A stretch of 16,686 nucleotides of DNA from Candidatus Doudnabacteria bacterium. GTDB lineage: Bacteria > Patescibacteriota > Doudnabacteria > UBA920 > O2-02-FULL-48-8. The position numbers and the translations under genes were made by a program. The notes under the pieces are model-generated. The model was given only the letters and a program-made list of their open reading frames with translations, did not search any database and had not been told where the DNA came from. The stretch covers positions 1 to 16,686 of the forward strand of contig JACQJI010000031.1 of NCBI GenBank assembly GCA_016198045.1. Direction: 5' to 3'. Shown here piece after piece: positions 1-6,424 of the stretch (position 1 is the first letter of the stretch; each line of letters starts with the position of its first letter).

Positions 1-960
1 AATGATTTTTCTAACAGCGCTAACAATTGCCTTGCTGTCCATGCCCCATTTGGCAATCAGTTCATTGGGCTCGCCGGACTCGCCGAAGCTGTTGGGCATG
101 CCCACGAATTCTTGAGGAACTGGAAAGTTGCGGGACAATACTTCCGCAACCGCTGATCCCACCCCGCCCGTAATCTGGTGCTCTTCTGCCGAAACCACAC
201 AGCCGGTTTTTTTGACTGAAGCAATCAAAGCTGCTTCGTCCATCGGTTTGACTGAAACCATGTTCAAAACTTCGCATTCAATCCCCTCATGGGAAAGCTC
301 ATTGGCGGCTTGCAAAGCATAATAAACCTGCGGGCCGGCCGCGGCTATGGTGCAATGCTTGCCCTCTCGAAACACATAGGCGCGGCCGGCCTCAAACGGC
401 GTTTCGTCAGTGGTAAATTGCGGCGTTTTTTCGCGGGCCAAACGGATATAAACTGGGCCTTGAATCTGTGCTGCTGCTACAGTGGCCTTGCGCGCTTCAA
501 TAGCATCAGCCGGCACCAGCACAGTTATTCGCGGAAGCACACGGGTAATCGCAATGTCTTCCATAGCTTGATGCGTGGCCCCATCCGGTCCTACGGAAAT
601 GCCAGTATGAGAACCGACAATCTTTACGTTATTGCCGGAATAGCAAATCGATACCCGGATTTGGTCCCAGTTGCGGCCAGGTGAAAATGTGGCGTAGGAT
701 GTAATAAACGGAATCATGCCTTCATGCGCCATGCCGGCGCCTAAGCCTGCCAAGTTTTGCTCGGCCACGCCGACTTCGACATAGCGATCCGGATAGGCCT
801 TGGCAAAGTCCAAGGAGCGCGTTGACTCAACCAGGTCACAGCACAAGACAATCACTTTGGGATTTTCCTTGCCCAAAATCAAAAGTCCTTCTCCGTATCC
901 ATTTCGGATCGGGACTTGTTTGATGTCGGGCGAAAATAAGTTCTCGACGAGTTTAGTCAT
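1..960 (-). CDS. tktC: Transketolase, C-terminal subunit (partial, runs off the left edge)
   Basis: This is the C-terminal half of a split transketolase. It should pair with the N-terminal subunit at 1245-2093 to move two-carbon ketol units between sugar phosphates in the non-oxidative pentose phosphate pathway. The frame opens at ATG 960 and stays open to base 1 (320 codons), so only the last few residues and the stop are missing. Family hallmarks are visible: the cofactor-activating glutamate in VGVAEQN (Glu67), the pyrimidine-domain run GSHTGISVGPDGATHQ, and a C-terminal domain with EEHQITGGVGSAVAEVL. The start codon overlaps the stop of the small ORF upstream by 8 nt (ATGACTAA), which suggests translational coupling. 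No Shine-Dalgarno is evident. The glutamate and both domains are intact, so this is a normal split enzyme and not debris of a broken single-chain gene. The alternative, the 1-deoxy-xylulose-5-phosphate synthase or pyruvate dehydrogenase beta fold, fits less well because the partner has transketolase motifs. Confidence 0.93.
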   Translation of the reverse strand, partial: MTKLVENLFSPDIKQVPIRNGYGEGLLILGKENPKVIVLCCDLVESTRSLDFAKAYPDRYVEVGVAEQNLAGLGAGMAHEGMIPFITSYATFSPGRNWDQIRVSICYSGNNVKIVGSHTGISVGPDGATHQAMEDIAITRVLPRITVLVPADAIEARKATVAAAQIQGPVYIRLAREKTPQFTTDETPFEAGRAYVFREGKHCTIAAAGPQVYYALQAANELSHEGIECEVLNMVSVKPMDEAALIASVKKTGCVVSAEEHQITGGVGSAVAEVLSRNFPVPQEFVGMPNSFGESGEPNELIAKWGMDSKAIVSAVRKII

Positions 961-1252
961 CATCGGATTCAGGTAAGGGCATTGATTCTCTTTGTTTTCT
1001 ATGGGCCATTGCTTGTAGTACGACGTCCATTTCTTCTTTAGTTAGACGTAGTCGACCAAGAATATCCGGATCCAAATCAACCATTTGGAGTACTAACCTC
1101 AAACCCTCTGTTCGGTAATAATCAGCGGAGTTCGTGTCTCCATCCCATTCGGCTTTCTTTAATCCATCTCTCGTTGAGCCATAGAGACCTTTTAGTTCTA
1201 CTAATTCCGCTTCTTTAGCGGCCATTTCCATACTTTCAAATCCTCTATTCAT
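953..1252 (-). CDS. Small hypothetical protein between the transketolase halves
   Basis: I do not recognise this 99-residue protein. It is predicted soluble and charged, rich in Glu, Lys and Asp, with no signal peptide, membrane segment or cysteine pair. Residues 5-35 and 60-88 look helical, with leucine and methionine spaced as in amphipathic helices, and the C-terminus ends in an acidic tail (ESDDD). The gene fits exactly between the transketolase subunits. Its ATG overlaps the tktN stop by 8 nt (ATGAATAG) and its TAA overlaps the tktC ATG by 8 nt (ATGACTAA). Such double overlap implies that ribosomes finishing tktN translate this ORF on the way to tktC, so it is probably real and co-produced with the enzyme. 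A role as an assembly or regulatory partner of transketolase is only a guess from position. It could also be a recent insertion of no related function. Confidence 0.68.
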   Translation of the reverse strand: MNRGFESMEMAAKEAELVELKGLYGSTRDGLKKAEWDGDTNSADYYRTEGLRLVLQMVDLDPDILGRLRLTKEEMDVVLQAMAHRKQRESMPLPESDDD

Positions 1253-2093
1253 GTTCGCTTGTTATCTTCCCTCCTAGGGTTCTTAATTCTTTCAAGGCCT
1301 CATGCCCCTGCTTGCCGTCCGGCGGCACGCCGTGCCACTTATAGTCGTATTCCATAAAATCAACTCCCTTGCCGGGAATGGTGTGGCAAATAATCAAGGT
1401 CGGATTTTCGTAAATCGCGCGGGCTTTATTGCAGGCATCAATGATTTCGCGGATATTATGCCCGTCAACTTCCAAAACCGTCCAATTAAACGCTTCATAC
1501 TTGGCTCGCAACGGTTCCAAAGGCATCACCTCTTCTGTATAGCCGTCAATCTGGATGTTGTTGCGATCCATGAGCGCCGTGAGGTTTCGCAAATTATTTT
1601 TGCCAGCAAACATCACCGCTTCCCAAGTTTGGCCTTCTTCCTGCTCACCATCGCTCATCACGCAATACACTCGCCACGGCTCTTTTTTAATCTTCAGTCC
1701 CGCGTAAGCCATACCAGCGGCTTGTGATAATCCCTGCCCCAGAGGACCGGAGGAATTTTCTGCTCCAGGCAAAACTTCGTTATGCGGATGCCCATGCAAC
1801 CGCGTGCCTAGCTTGCGCAACGTAGCTAATTCTGAATGCGGAAAAAATCCAGCGTGCGCCAGAGTGGCATACCACACCGGGCAAATGTGCCCGCAGGACA
1901 GCACAAACCGGTCCCGCATCGGCCAAGCGGGGTTTTGGGGGTCATAATGCAGAACATCGCCAAAATACAAGGCGGTAAACACATCAGCCATACCCAAAGG
2001 TCCAGCAGAATGCCCGCTCTTGGCATGCACCAGCATTTTGATAATATCCTGCCTTATTTCATTGGCTTTGGCTTCCAGTTCTCGAATGTTCAT
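1245..2093 (-). CDS. tktN: Transketolase, N-terminal (thiamine diphosphate-binding) subunit
   Basis: This 282-residue protein is the thiamine-diphosphate-binding half of a split transketolase; the partner is encoded at 1-960. Landmarks in order are the N-terminal SGHSAGPLGMADV stretch (about residues 27-39), a histidine-bearing LHGHPH segment, the SSGPLGQGLSQAAGMA stretch (about 114-129), and the diphosphate/Mg2+ motif beginning SDGEQEEGQTWEA and ending at the NN of MDRNN. A late IPGKGVDF segment is also typical. The length fits family N subunits. The start ATG 2093 precedes the conserved helix directly, with only an A/T-rich leader and no Shine-Dalgarno. It lies 6 nt after the upstream membrane-protein gene. 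With rpe and rpiB upstream it gives the cell Ru5P to Xu5P and R5P conversion and then ketol transfer to S7P plus G3P. Confidence is high for the function and moderate for co-transcription with the genes upstream. Confidence 0.95.
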   Translation of the reverse strand: MNIRELEAKANEIRQDIIKMLVHAKSGHSAGPLGMADVFTALYFGDVLHYDPQNPAWPMRDRFVLSCGHICPVWYATLAHAGFFPHSELATLRKLGTRLHGHPHNEVLPGAENSSGPLGQGLSQAAGMAYAGLKIKKEPWRVYCVMSDGEQEEGQTWEAVMFAGKNNLRNLTALMDRNNIQIDGYTEEVMPLEPLRAKYEAFNWTVLEVDGHNIREIIDACNKARAIYENPTLIICHTIPGKGVDFMEYDYKWHGVPPDGKQGHEALKELRTLGGKITSEHE

Positions 2094-2099
2094 TTTTAT

Positions 2100-2801
2100 T
2101 TATAATTGTTCTGGTTGAATTTTTTCCCATCCTTCCGGCACATCGCAAGGCGTCGGAAAATCTAGTTCTTCATCCGTTTGAGGATTTTTTGCTCTAGTAA
2201 CGATCTGAATACATATAGGTGATTTCAGAAACTTAAATGTGGAAACGATATCATCCGACAATTTTAAGCTAGTCTCTTTATTTTTCGGAATGTCAGCAAA
2301 AAATAAATAATTATGGTCAGGATCGCTTGAAAAAGAATAAAGTATAAATTTACCACCGAATTTCACCGTAAGAACTTCCCGCTGCATATTAATATTATTG
2401 ACAGAGATGATTTTATCATCAATTTTTTCCTCAACCACTTCAAGTCCAAAGCCGGGATGATTCATAGTCAGAATTATTCTCCCATTTTCTGCTCCGTAAT
2501 CAATTGATACATTCAGCCAATCAAATACCTTTTCTGTTTCTCCATCAGTTATCCTAAAGTCCTTATGTAATTCTTCTTTGGCTTCTAAATCTTTTGGGTA
2601 CTTAAACTCAAACCCATATTCTTCATTCCGGTAAGTTTTCCAATCAGTAATTTCGTCAGCTTGCTTGTTATCTGTCCCATACTGCCACCAGTAAGCCAAG
2701 GCCACCGCTCCGGCAAAGACCAAAGCCAAAAACAAATACCCCAGCAGTTTGTGCTTGTTCAGAGGACTGGGATTATTTAATTCCGGGGTTATGGATTCCA
2801 T
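2100..2801 (-). CDS. Membrane-anchored hypothetical protein with one WKTY/EYGFEF module
   Basis: This 233-residue protein has a short cytoplasmic N-terminus, one transmembrane segment at about residues 19-39 (starting KLLGYLFLALVFAGAV), and an extracellular part. From Trp54 it carries a W-K-T-Y-x-N-E-E-Y-G-F-E-F-x-Y-P motif, which I know from secreted or anchored proteins of CPR bacteria and which resembles the start of PsbP-like domains. A strand-rich region follows to about residue 195. The C-terminal tail holds two cysteines (197 and 219) that could form a disulfide outside the cell. It is a paralogue of the protein encoded at 2807-3847: the anchor and the first module are nearly identical, even in many codons. 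The two genes are 5 nt apart. The function is unknown; a surface sensing, binding or cell-envelope role is inference from topology only. Confidence 0.8.
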   Translation of the reverse strand: MESITPELNNPSPLNKHKLLGYLFLALVFAGAVALAYWWQYGTDNKQADEITDWKTYRNEEYGFEFKYPKDLEAKEELHKDFRITDGETEKVFDWLNVSIDYGAENGRIILTMNHPGFGLEVVEEKIDDKIISVNNINMQREVLTVKFGGKFILYSFSSDPDHNYLFFADIPKNKETSLKLSDDIVSTFKFLKSPICIQIVTRAKNPQTDEELDFPTPCDVPEGWEKIQPEQL

Positions 2802-2806
2802 AAAAA

Positions 2807-3847
2807 TTACTGTATGAGTTCAAATGTTTCAATAATTTTCATCATATCTTTTGCTGCCCTGTCTAATTCAATGTTCCCGCCAAAATCTTGTCCAAAAGCA
2901 TAAGCATAAACGTAAGTATCTGTTTCTCTCAATTTACGCGGCTTGGAACCATCGGGGTAAAATTGAACGCTCGGCCAGGTTTCTGCCGGATAAATGAGAA
3001 TCTGGAAAGCGCCTTGATAATAGGTTTTTGTTCCGTAGAATGTGTAAGGAAAATCAAAACTTACAGCAATACCACTGTATGATAGTTGGCGTAAACTGGT
3101 CTTATATCCTTCCCAGTATTCAGGAAGTCGGATTTCAAATCCATATTTCTCATTCGTATAAGTTTTCCAATTTTCAGTTTTAGGTTCTAAAAGTTTAAAG
3201 CTAGAAAGGACACTATACTGTTGTTCTTCTAACCCAAAGTTTTCTGCACTAGGATCTGCATTATATGGTAATTCCACAGTATAAACTCTGGTGTACTTCT
3301 CAAAGACGATATTATAACCCCCGCTCATGCCGCCCTCACTTACTAAATATGCTTTCTGTCCCAAAAAAGAAGTCTCTTCAAAATTGTCTACTATATCAGG
3401 ATCTGATCCAAAAGTATATGAACCATAAAATTCTAGATAATCCAGTAAGGACCTTGGGTTCTTATTATAATAATCATTTTCTTCTAAGTACTCTGACAAT
3501 ACTTGAGAACCAAACTCCAGGTCTTTGCTACGGCCTTCGCCGACAGGGTGCCAACTTGATTCTCTATCAATTGGACCAACTGCCACCCATCCCTTTGCAG
3601 TGCCGGATAAAATCTGCCAATCGGAAGGATACCCAAACTCAAACCCATATTCCTCATTCCGATAAGTTTTCCAATCCGCAGTTTTGTTATCGTTATCGTT
3701 AATAGTTATCGTTGTTCGTGACCCATACTGCCACCAATAAGCCAAGGCAACGGCTCCTGCGAAAACCAGGACCAAAAACAAATACCCAAGCAGTTTGTGC
3801 TTGGTAAACCAGCCGGACTTTTCTAGTTGTGGATTTGCGGGTTCCAT
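2807..3847 (-). CDS. Membrane-anchored hypothetical protein with two WKTY/EYGFEF modules
   Basis: This 346-residue protein has one transmembrane helix at about residues 19-39 and then a polar linker (43-57, T/I/N/D/K-rich, encoded by a GTTATC-like microrepeat). Two extracellular modules follow. Module 1 opens at Trp59 with WKTYRNEEYGFEFGYP and module 2 at Trp227 with WKTYTNEKYGFEIRLP. Each is a PsbP-like block of roughly 120-160 residues, so the protein is an internal duplication of the single-module paralogue at 2100-2801. No cysteines are visible, unlike the paralogue. The start ATG 3847 lies 3 nt downstream of vapC, with a poor AGG 2 nt before it. The base composition matches the other A+T-rich genes here (about 2100-4550), which may have arrived together. 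The function is unknown; the topology places the modules outside the cytoplasmic membrane. Confidence 0.82.
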   Translation of the reverse strand: MEPANPQLEKSGWFTKHKLLGYLFLVLVFAGAVALAYWWQYGSRTTITINDNDNKTADWKTYRNEEYGFEFGYPSDWQILSGTAKGWVAVGPIDRESSWHPVGEGRSKDLEFGSQVLSEYLEENDYYNKNPRSLLDYLEFYGSYTFGSDPDIVDNFEETSFLGQKAYLVSEGGMSGGYNIVFEKYTRVYTVELPYNADPSAENFGLEEQQYSVLSSFKLLEPKTENWKTYTNEKYGFEIRLPEYWEGYKTSLRQLSYSGIAVSFDFPYTFYGTKTYYQGAFQILIYPAETWPSVQFYPDGSKPRKLRETDTYVYAYAFGQDFGGNIELDRAAKDMMKIIETFELIQ

Positions 3848-3850
3848 AAC

Positions 3851-4258
3851 CTATAAAATCTCCACTTGGATTTCTTTTATTTTTTTCAAACTCGCATCAT
3901 TGGTAATAAATTTTTCCGCTCCAAAATCCATGGCAGTTGCCAAATGAACCGCATCAGGGACCGAAAAGCCGTACTTTGCTCGCAAGTCCGATGCCATCTC
4001 GATGATTCGTTCATTAAGACCAAATATAGAAAGATTGGGATAGTTGACAATGACACTATAATAGTGCTTAGCCAAATCAAACCGCTTCAACTTCTTAGGT
4101 CCTGTAAGAATTTCGATTAACCCAATACCGGAAAGAACAGCTTGAATATCTCCGACTTCAATTTTCTTAAACCATCGATCTGCTTCGTCTGAATATTCTT
4201 TGTAGTCTTCCAGATAATAGATAAAGACAGAAGTATCTAGACCGACTTTTTGTCCCAT
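3851..4258 (-). CDS. vapC: PIN-domain ribonuclease toxin, VapC family
   Basis: This 135-residue PIN-domain protein is the likely toxin of a VapBC pair. VapC toxins are Mg2+-dependent ribonucleases, often cutting tRNA or rRNA, held inactive by VapB. The four acidic positions expected for the active site are all present: Asp8 (GLDTSVFIYYLED), Glu49 (LIEIL), Asp102 (VPDAVHLATA) and Asp121 (ITNDASL). The length is standard for the family. The gene overlaps the antitoxin gene at 4237-4488 by 22 nt, the usual arrangement for tight antitoxin-first coupling. A GGGGA about 9 nt before the ATG may help initiation. No truncation or frameshift is visible, so the toxin looks active. The RNA target cannot be read from sequence. 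Confidence 0.92.
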   Translation of the reverse strand: MGQKVGLDTSVFIYYLEDYKEYSDEADRWFKKIEVGDIQAVLSGIGLIEILTGPKKLKRFDLAKHYYSVIVNYPNLSIFGLNERIIEMASDLRAKYGFSVPDAVHLATAMDFGAEKFITNDASLKKIKEIQVEIL

Positions 4259-4488
4259 GAAGCGCGTTCCCCTTTAAGATATTTTTCCGTACCACCCAGG
4301 GTTTGCCAGACTTCTTTTCCTAAACCACGCAATGCATCGGCATAACTTTTCGGCCGTTTGACAATCACAGCGCGGTTTTCATCGATCGGGTAAACATTGA
4401 CCTGGGTACCGGATTTAAGGTTTAACTTGCGGCGCACTTCTTTGGGCACCACTATTTGATATTTGCTAGAGAGAGTTGTTTTCGCCAT
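4237..4488 (-). CDS. vapB: SpoVT/AbrB-type antitoxin, VapB-like
   Basis: This 83-residue protein has an N-terminal AbrB/SpoVT swapped-hairpin DNA-binding domain at about residues 1-46 (pattern SSKYQIVVPKEVRRKLNLKS, then a beta-rich stretch). A C-terminal tail of about 35 residues, with aromatic and basic residues, would bind and block the PIN toxin. It is the first gene of a two-gene unit with vapC. Antitoxins of this type usually repress their own promoter together with the toxin. That fits the strong promoter at 4517-4545 and the repeated GTTTTAC-type sites beside it. No Shine-Dalgarno is visible, and the predicted transcript has a leader of about 20 nt. The start ATG 4488 lies exactly at the beginning of the conserved domain. 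Confidence 0.9.
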   Translation of the reverse strand: MAKTTLSSKYQIVVPKEVRRKLNLKSGTQVNVYPIDENRAVIVKRPKSYADALRGLGKEVWQTLGGTEKYLKGERASWDKKSV

Positions 4489-4489
4489 A

Positions 4490-4536
4490 GTTTTACTATT
4501 TAATTATTCGCTTTACATTTTAGTAAAAAGTAAAAC
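4490..4536. promoter_or_regulatory. Candidate VapB(C) operator: inverted GTTTTACT / AGTAAAAC arms
   Basis: A perfect 8-bp inverted repeat (+ strand 4490-4497 and 4529-4536) flanks the -10 element and the predicted transcription start. A further AGTAAAA copy lies directly beside the second arm at 4522-4528. This is the layout expected of an operator bound by an AbrB-type antitoxin for autoregulation. The sites are short and A/T-rich, so chance is possible. The role is inferred from position. Confidence 0.45.
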
Positions 4537-4545
4537 CCTTGTCAA
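4517..4545 (-). promoter_or_regulatory. Near-consensus sigma70-type promoter for vapBC
   Basis: On the minus strand TTGACA (4545-4540) and TAAAAT (4522-4517) are separated by exactly 17 nt. This is the best promoter in the window. Transcription would start near 4510, about 20 nt before the vapB ATG. It could also drive the genes downstream (the two membrane proteins and the transketolase genes), because no terminator is visible between them. Confidence 0.8.
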
Positions 4546-4552
4546 GCAATTT

Positions 4553-5206
4553 TTATGTTTCTATGTCGGCTTTCAGGGCTTCAATTGCCATTTCGGCGTC
4601 TTCGGAGCGAAAAATCGCGGAACCGGAAATGATCATATCGGCTCCTGCTTTCACGCACTGTCTGGCTATCCCGACTTTCACTCCGCCATCCACCGCAATT
4701 ATGACATTTTTGCTAAGCGACCGCAATTCTTTGATCTTTTCCACGGTGCTTGCCATAAATTTTTGTCCCTGATACCCCGGATGAATTCCCATAAGCTGAA
4801 CCAAAGAAACGCGGCTTAAAATTCCACCGACTTTGACTAAGGGTGTTTCGGGATTGACTGCCAGTCCTGGCTGCAACTTTTGCTGTTCGGCTTGATCTAA
4901 AGCCTCATTCAGAGCCTGCAGATCATTAAAGGCTTCGAAATGCACTATTGCCGTTTTGAATCCCGCCTTGCTTGCGTCAGAAAAATAATTCTCGGGGTGA
5001 AATGTCATAAAATGGGCAGCCAACGCAAAAGGGCTTTTGAGAAACAATAAATCGCCTGGTTTGAGGGTAGTGTTGCGGACAAACTCGCCGTCCGCAAAAT
5101 CAATATGCAGTTTGCTAAAAAGATGGGATGCCGCAAAAAGCTCCGCGTGTTTTTTGCGGAAATCGGAAACATCATTCGTAAGAATCGCCGGCACCACTTC
5201 AGCCAT
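4553..5206 (-). CDS. rpe: Ribulose-phosphate 3-epimerase, divergent
   Basis: This 217-residue TIM-barrel protein should interconvert D-ribulose 5-phosphate and D-xylulose 5-phosphate, supplying transketolase. The four metal ligands of the family are all found: His34 and Asp36 (LHIDFADG), His65 (AAHFMTFHPENY) and Asp173 (IAVDGGV). The phosphate-binding region GADMIISGSAIF is present near residues 188-200. Differences from the common form include PAIL in place of PSIL at the N-terminus and GIHPGYQGQKF in place of the usual NPGFGGQ-type loop. It is a divergent but plausibly active member. The ATG at 5206 lies one base after the rpiB stop, so it is co-transcribed with rpiB and tpiA. No Shine-Dalgarno is visible. 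A related epimerase (allulose- or hexulose-phosphate) is possible, but the neighbours favour Rpe. Confidence 0.87.
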   Translation of the reverse strand: MAEVVPAILTNDVSDFRKKHAELFAASHLFSKLHIDFADGEFVRNTTLKPGDLLFLKSPFALAAHFMTFHPENYFSDASKAGFKTAIVHFEAFNDLQALNEALDQAEQQKLQPGLAVNPETPLVKVGGILSRVSLVQLMGIHPGYQGQKFMASTVEKIKELRSLSKNVIIAVDGGVKVGIARQCVKAGADMIISGSAIFRSEDAEMAIEALKADIET

Positions 5207-5207
5207 G

Positions 5208-5657
5208 CTAAAGATTTATGTCAATATTCCTCACCTTACCCACTCTGCGCCGGAACCGCTCTTCAGTCCCAAAGGGCGTGGTCAGGAAAATCTCAATCAT
5301 TTTTTTGGCGGTCTCAAGAGAGATATAGTCTGCAGGCAAGCAAACCACGTTCGCGTCATTATCATGACGGCCGGCATAAGCGCTTTTTTCGTTCCAGGCA
5401 GTCACCGCCCGCACCCCTTTGGCTTTATTGGCCACGATGCATTCGCCTTGGCCCGACCGGCAAATCAGAATCCCCCTCGCTACCTCATCACCGCCAACTT
5501 TCAGAGCCAGCGGCCAAGCATAGTCCACGAAGTCATCTTCAGGCAGAAAACTGAAGGCCCCTAAATCTTCCATGTCATGTCCAAGCTCCTTAAGCCAGAC
5601 TTTGAGCTCCTCCTTGAGTTTGAACCCGCCGTGGTCAGCTCCGATGTATACTTTCAC
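5208..5657 (-). CDS. rpiB: Ribose-5-phosphate isomerase B
   Basis: This 149-residue RpiB/LacAB-family isomerase converts ribulose 5-phosphate to ribose 5-phosphate. I chose the GTG at 5657. It starts directly at the conserved VYIGADHGGFKLK strand, has an AAGGA Shine-Dalgarno 8 nt upstream, and gives the normal length of about 150 residues; longer in-frame extensions would be translated tpiA sequence. Asp8-His9 of the substrate site and the catalytic-base position Cys66 match the E. coli numbering. The active-site loop reads CRSGQGE where most family members have CGTGIGM-like residues. The gene overlaps the end of tpiA by 23 nt and ends 1 nt before rpe, so the three are surely one transcription unit. 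The altered loop leaves some room for a different aldose phosphate substrate. Confidence 0.92.
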   Translation of the reverse strand: MKVYIGADHGGFKLKEELKVWLKELGHDMEDLGAFSFLPEDDFVDYAWPLALKVGGDEVARGILICRSGQGECIVANKAKGVRAVTAWNEKSAYAGRHDNDANVVCLPADYISLETAKKMIEIFLTTPFGTEERFRRRVGKVRNIDINL

Positions 5658-6414
5658 GATAAAATTCCTTAATAATTTCCCAAAAATTTTCCGAGTCCAA
5701 GCTGGCAGCTCCGACCAAAGCCCCGCTGATTTCCGGATGCTTGGAAAACTGGCTAACGTTGCTCCTGTTGACAGTGCCGCCATAAAGAATGGGCATGTTG
5801 GCAGCTCTGGCAATCCCGATTTTTTTGGCCAAAAGTTTACGCAGGTAAGCCACCATGACCTTGGCATGCTCCGAACTGGCCGGAACGGATTTTTCCATCG
5901 TCGAGATCGCCCAGACTGGTTCGTAGACAAAAATGATTTTTTCCAATTGCTTCTGCGAAAGATTAGTAGTTACCGCCCCAAACTGCCTGCTGACAATCTT
6001 GGGCATATTATTCTGTTTTGCATCTTCCTCACCGCCCAAACAAACAATCGGCGTAAGTTTATATTTTAACGCCGTCATGATCTTGGCGTTTACCACTGAG
6101 TCAGTTTCGCCCAAATACAGCCGGCGCTCAGAGTGGCCCAAAATCACGTGACTGACATTAAATAATTTTAGCTGCTGAGCCGATATTTCTCCGGTAATCG
6201 CTCCTTCGGTAAGCCAGCTCATATTCTGCGCTCCCAGCTTAACCATGTGGCAGTAGTGGCTAAGCGGCGGCAAATAGATAAAAGGTGCAGCCACTACCAC
6301 TTGCACTTTGTCTGCCACCTGATTCATCCTATGCTCTGTACGCGTAATCAAACTCCTGGCTTCTTCCAGTGATTTCGGATTCATTTTCCAGTTGGCGATG
6401 ATAAGTTTCTTCAT
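5635..6414 (-). CDS. tpiA: Triose-phosphate isomerase
   Basis: This 259-residue TIM enzyme interconverts dihydroxyacetone phosphate and glyceraldehyde 3-phosphate. It is used in glycolysis and it takes the G3P produced by transketolase. All catalytic residues are present: Lys10 in IANWKMN, His94 in VILGHSERR and Glu165 in YEPVWAI. The mobile-loop end is followed by YGGTVNRSN near the phosphate site. The length is slightly above the usual 250 or so, with no fusion. The start is ATG 6414, 10 nt after the base of a large inverted repeat at 6425-6511, and no Shine-Dalgarno lies in between; the hairpin may affect its translation. The 3' end overlaps rpiB by 23 nt. Confidence 0.97.
   Translation of the reverse strand: MKKLIIANWKMNPKSLEEARSLITRTEHRMNQVADKVQVVVAAPFIYLPPLSHYCHMVKLGAQNMSWLTEGAITGEISAQQLKLFNVSHVILGHSERRLYLGETDSVVNAKIMTALKYKLTPIVCLGGEEDAKQNNMPKIVSRQFGAVTTNLSQKQLEKIIFVYEPVWAISTMEKSVPASSEHAKVMVAYLRKLLAKKIGIARAANMPILYGGTVNRSNVSQFSKHPEISGALVGAASLDSENFWEIIKEFYRESIHRS
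5666..5670 (-). promoter_or_regulatory. Shine-Dalgarno AAGGA deciding the rpiB GTG start
   Basis: AAGGA on the minus strand is placed 8 nt before GTG 5657, inside the end of tpiA. It supports this non-ATG start over any longer frame. Confidence 0.7.
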
Positions 6415-6424
6415 AGGGTATAGC

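Noticed and set aside
1..2093. Transketolase broken by a frameshift into two pieces
   Set aside because: Each half starts and stops at the known subunit boundary, both keep their motifs, and split transketolases are common.
2094..2125. Promoter before tktN (TTATAAAT)
   Set aside because: The A/T-rich run resembles a -10, but no -35 is present at a usable distance and it overlaps the end of the previous gene.
5037..5564. Open + strand frames of 149-175 codons over rpe and rpiB
   Set aside because: They are antisense to two well-supported enzymes and have low-complexity, motif-free translations.
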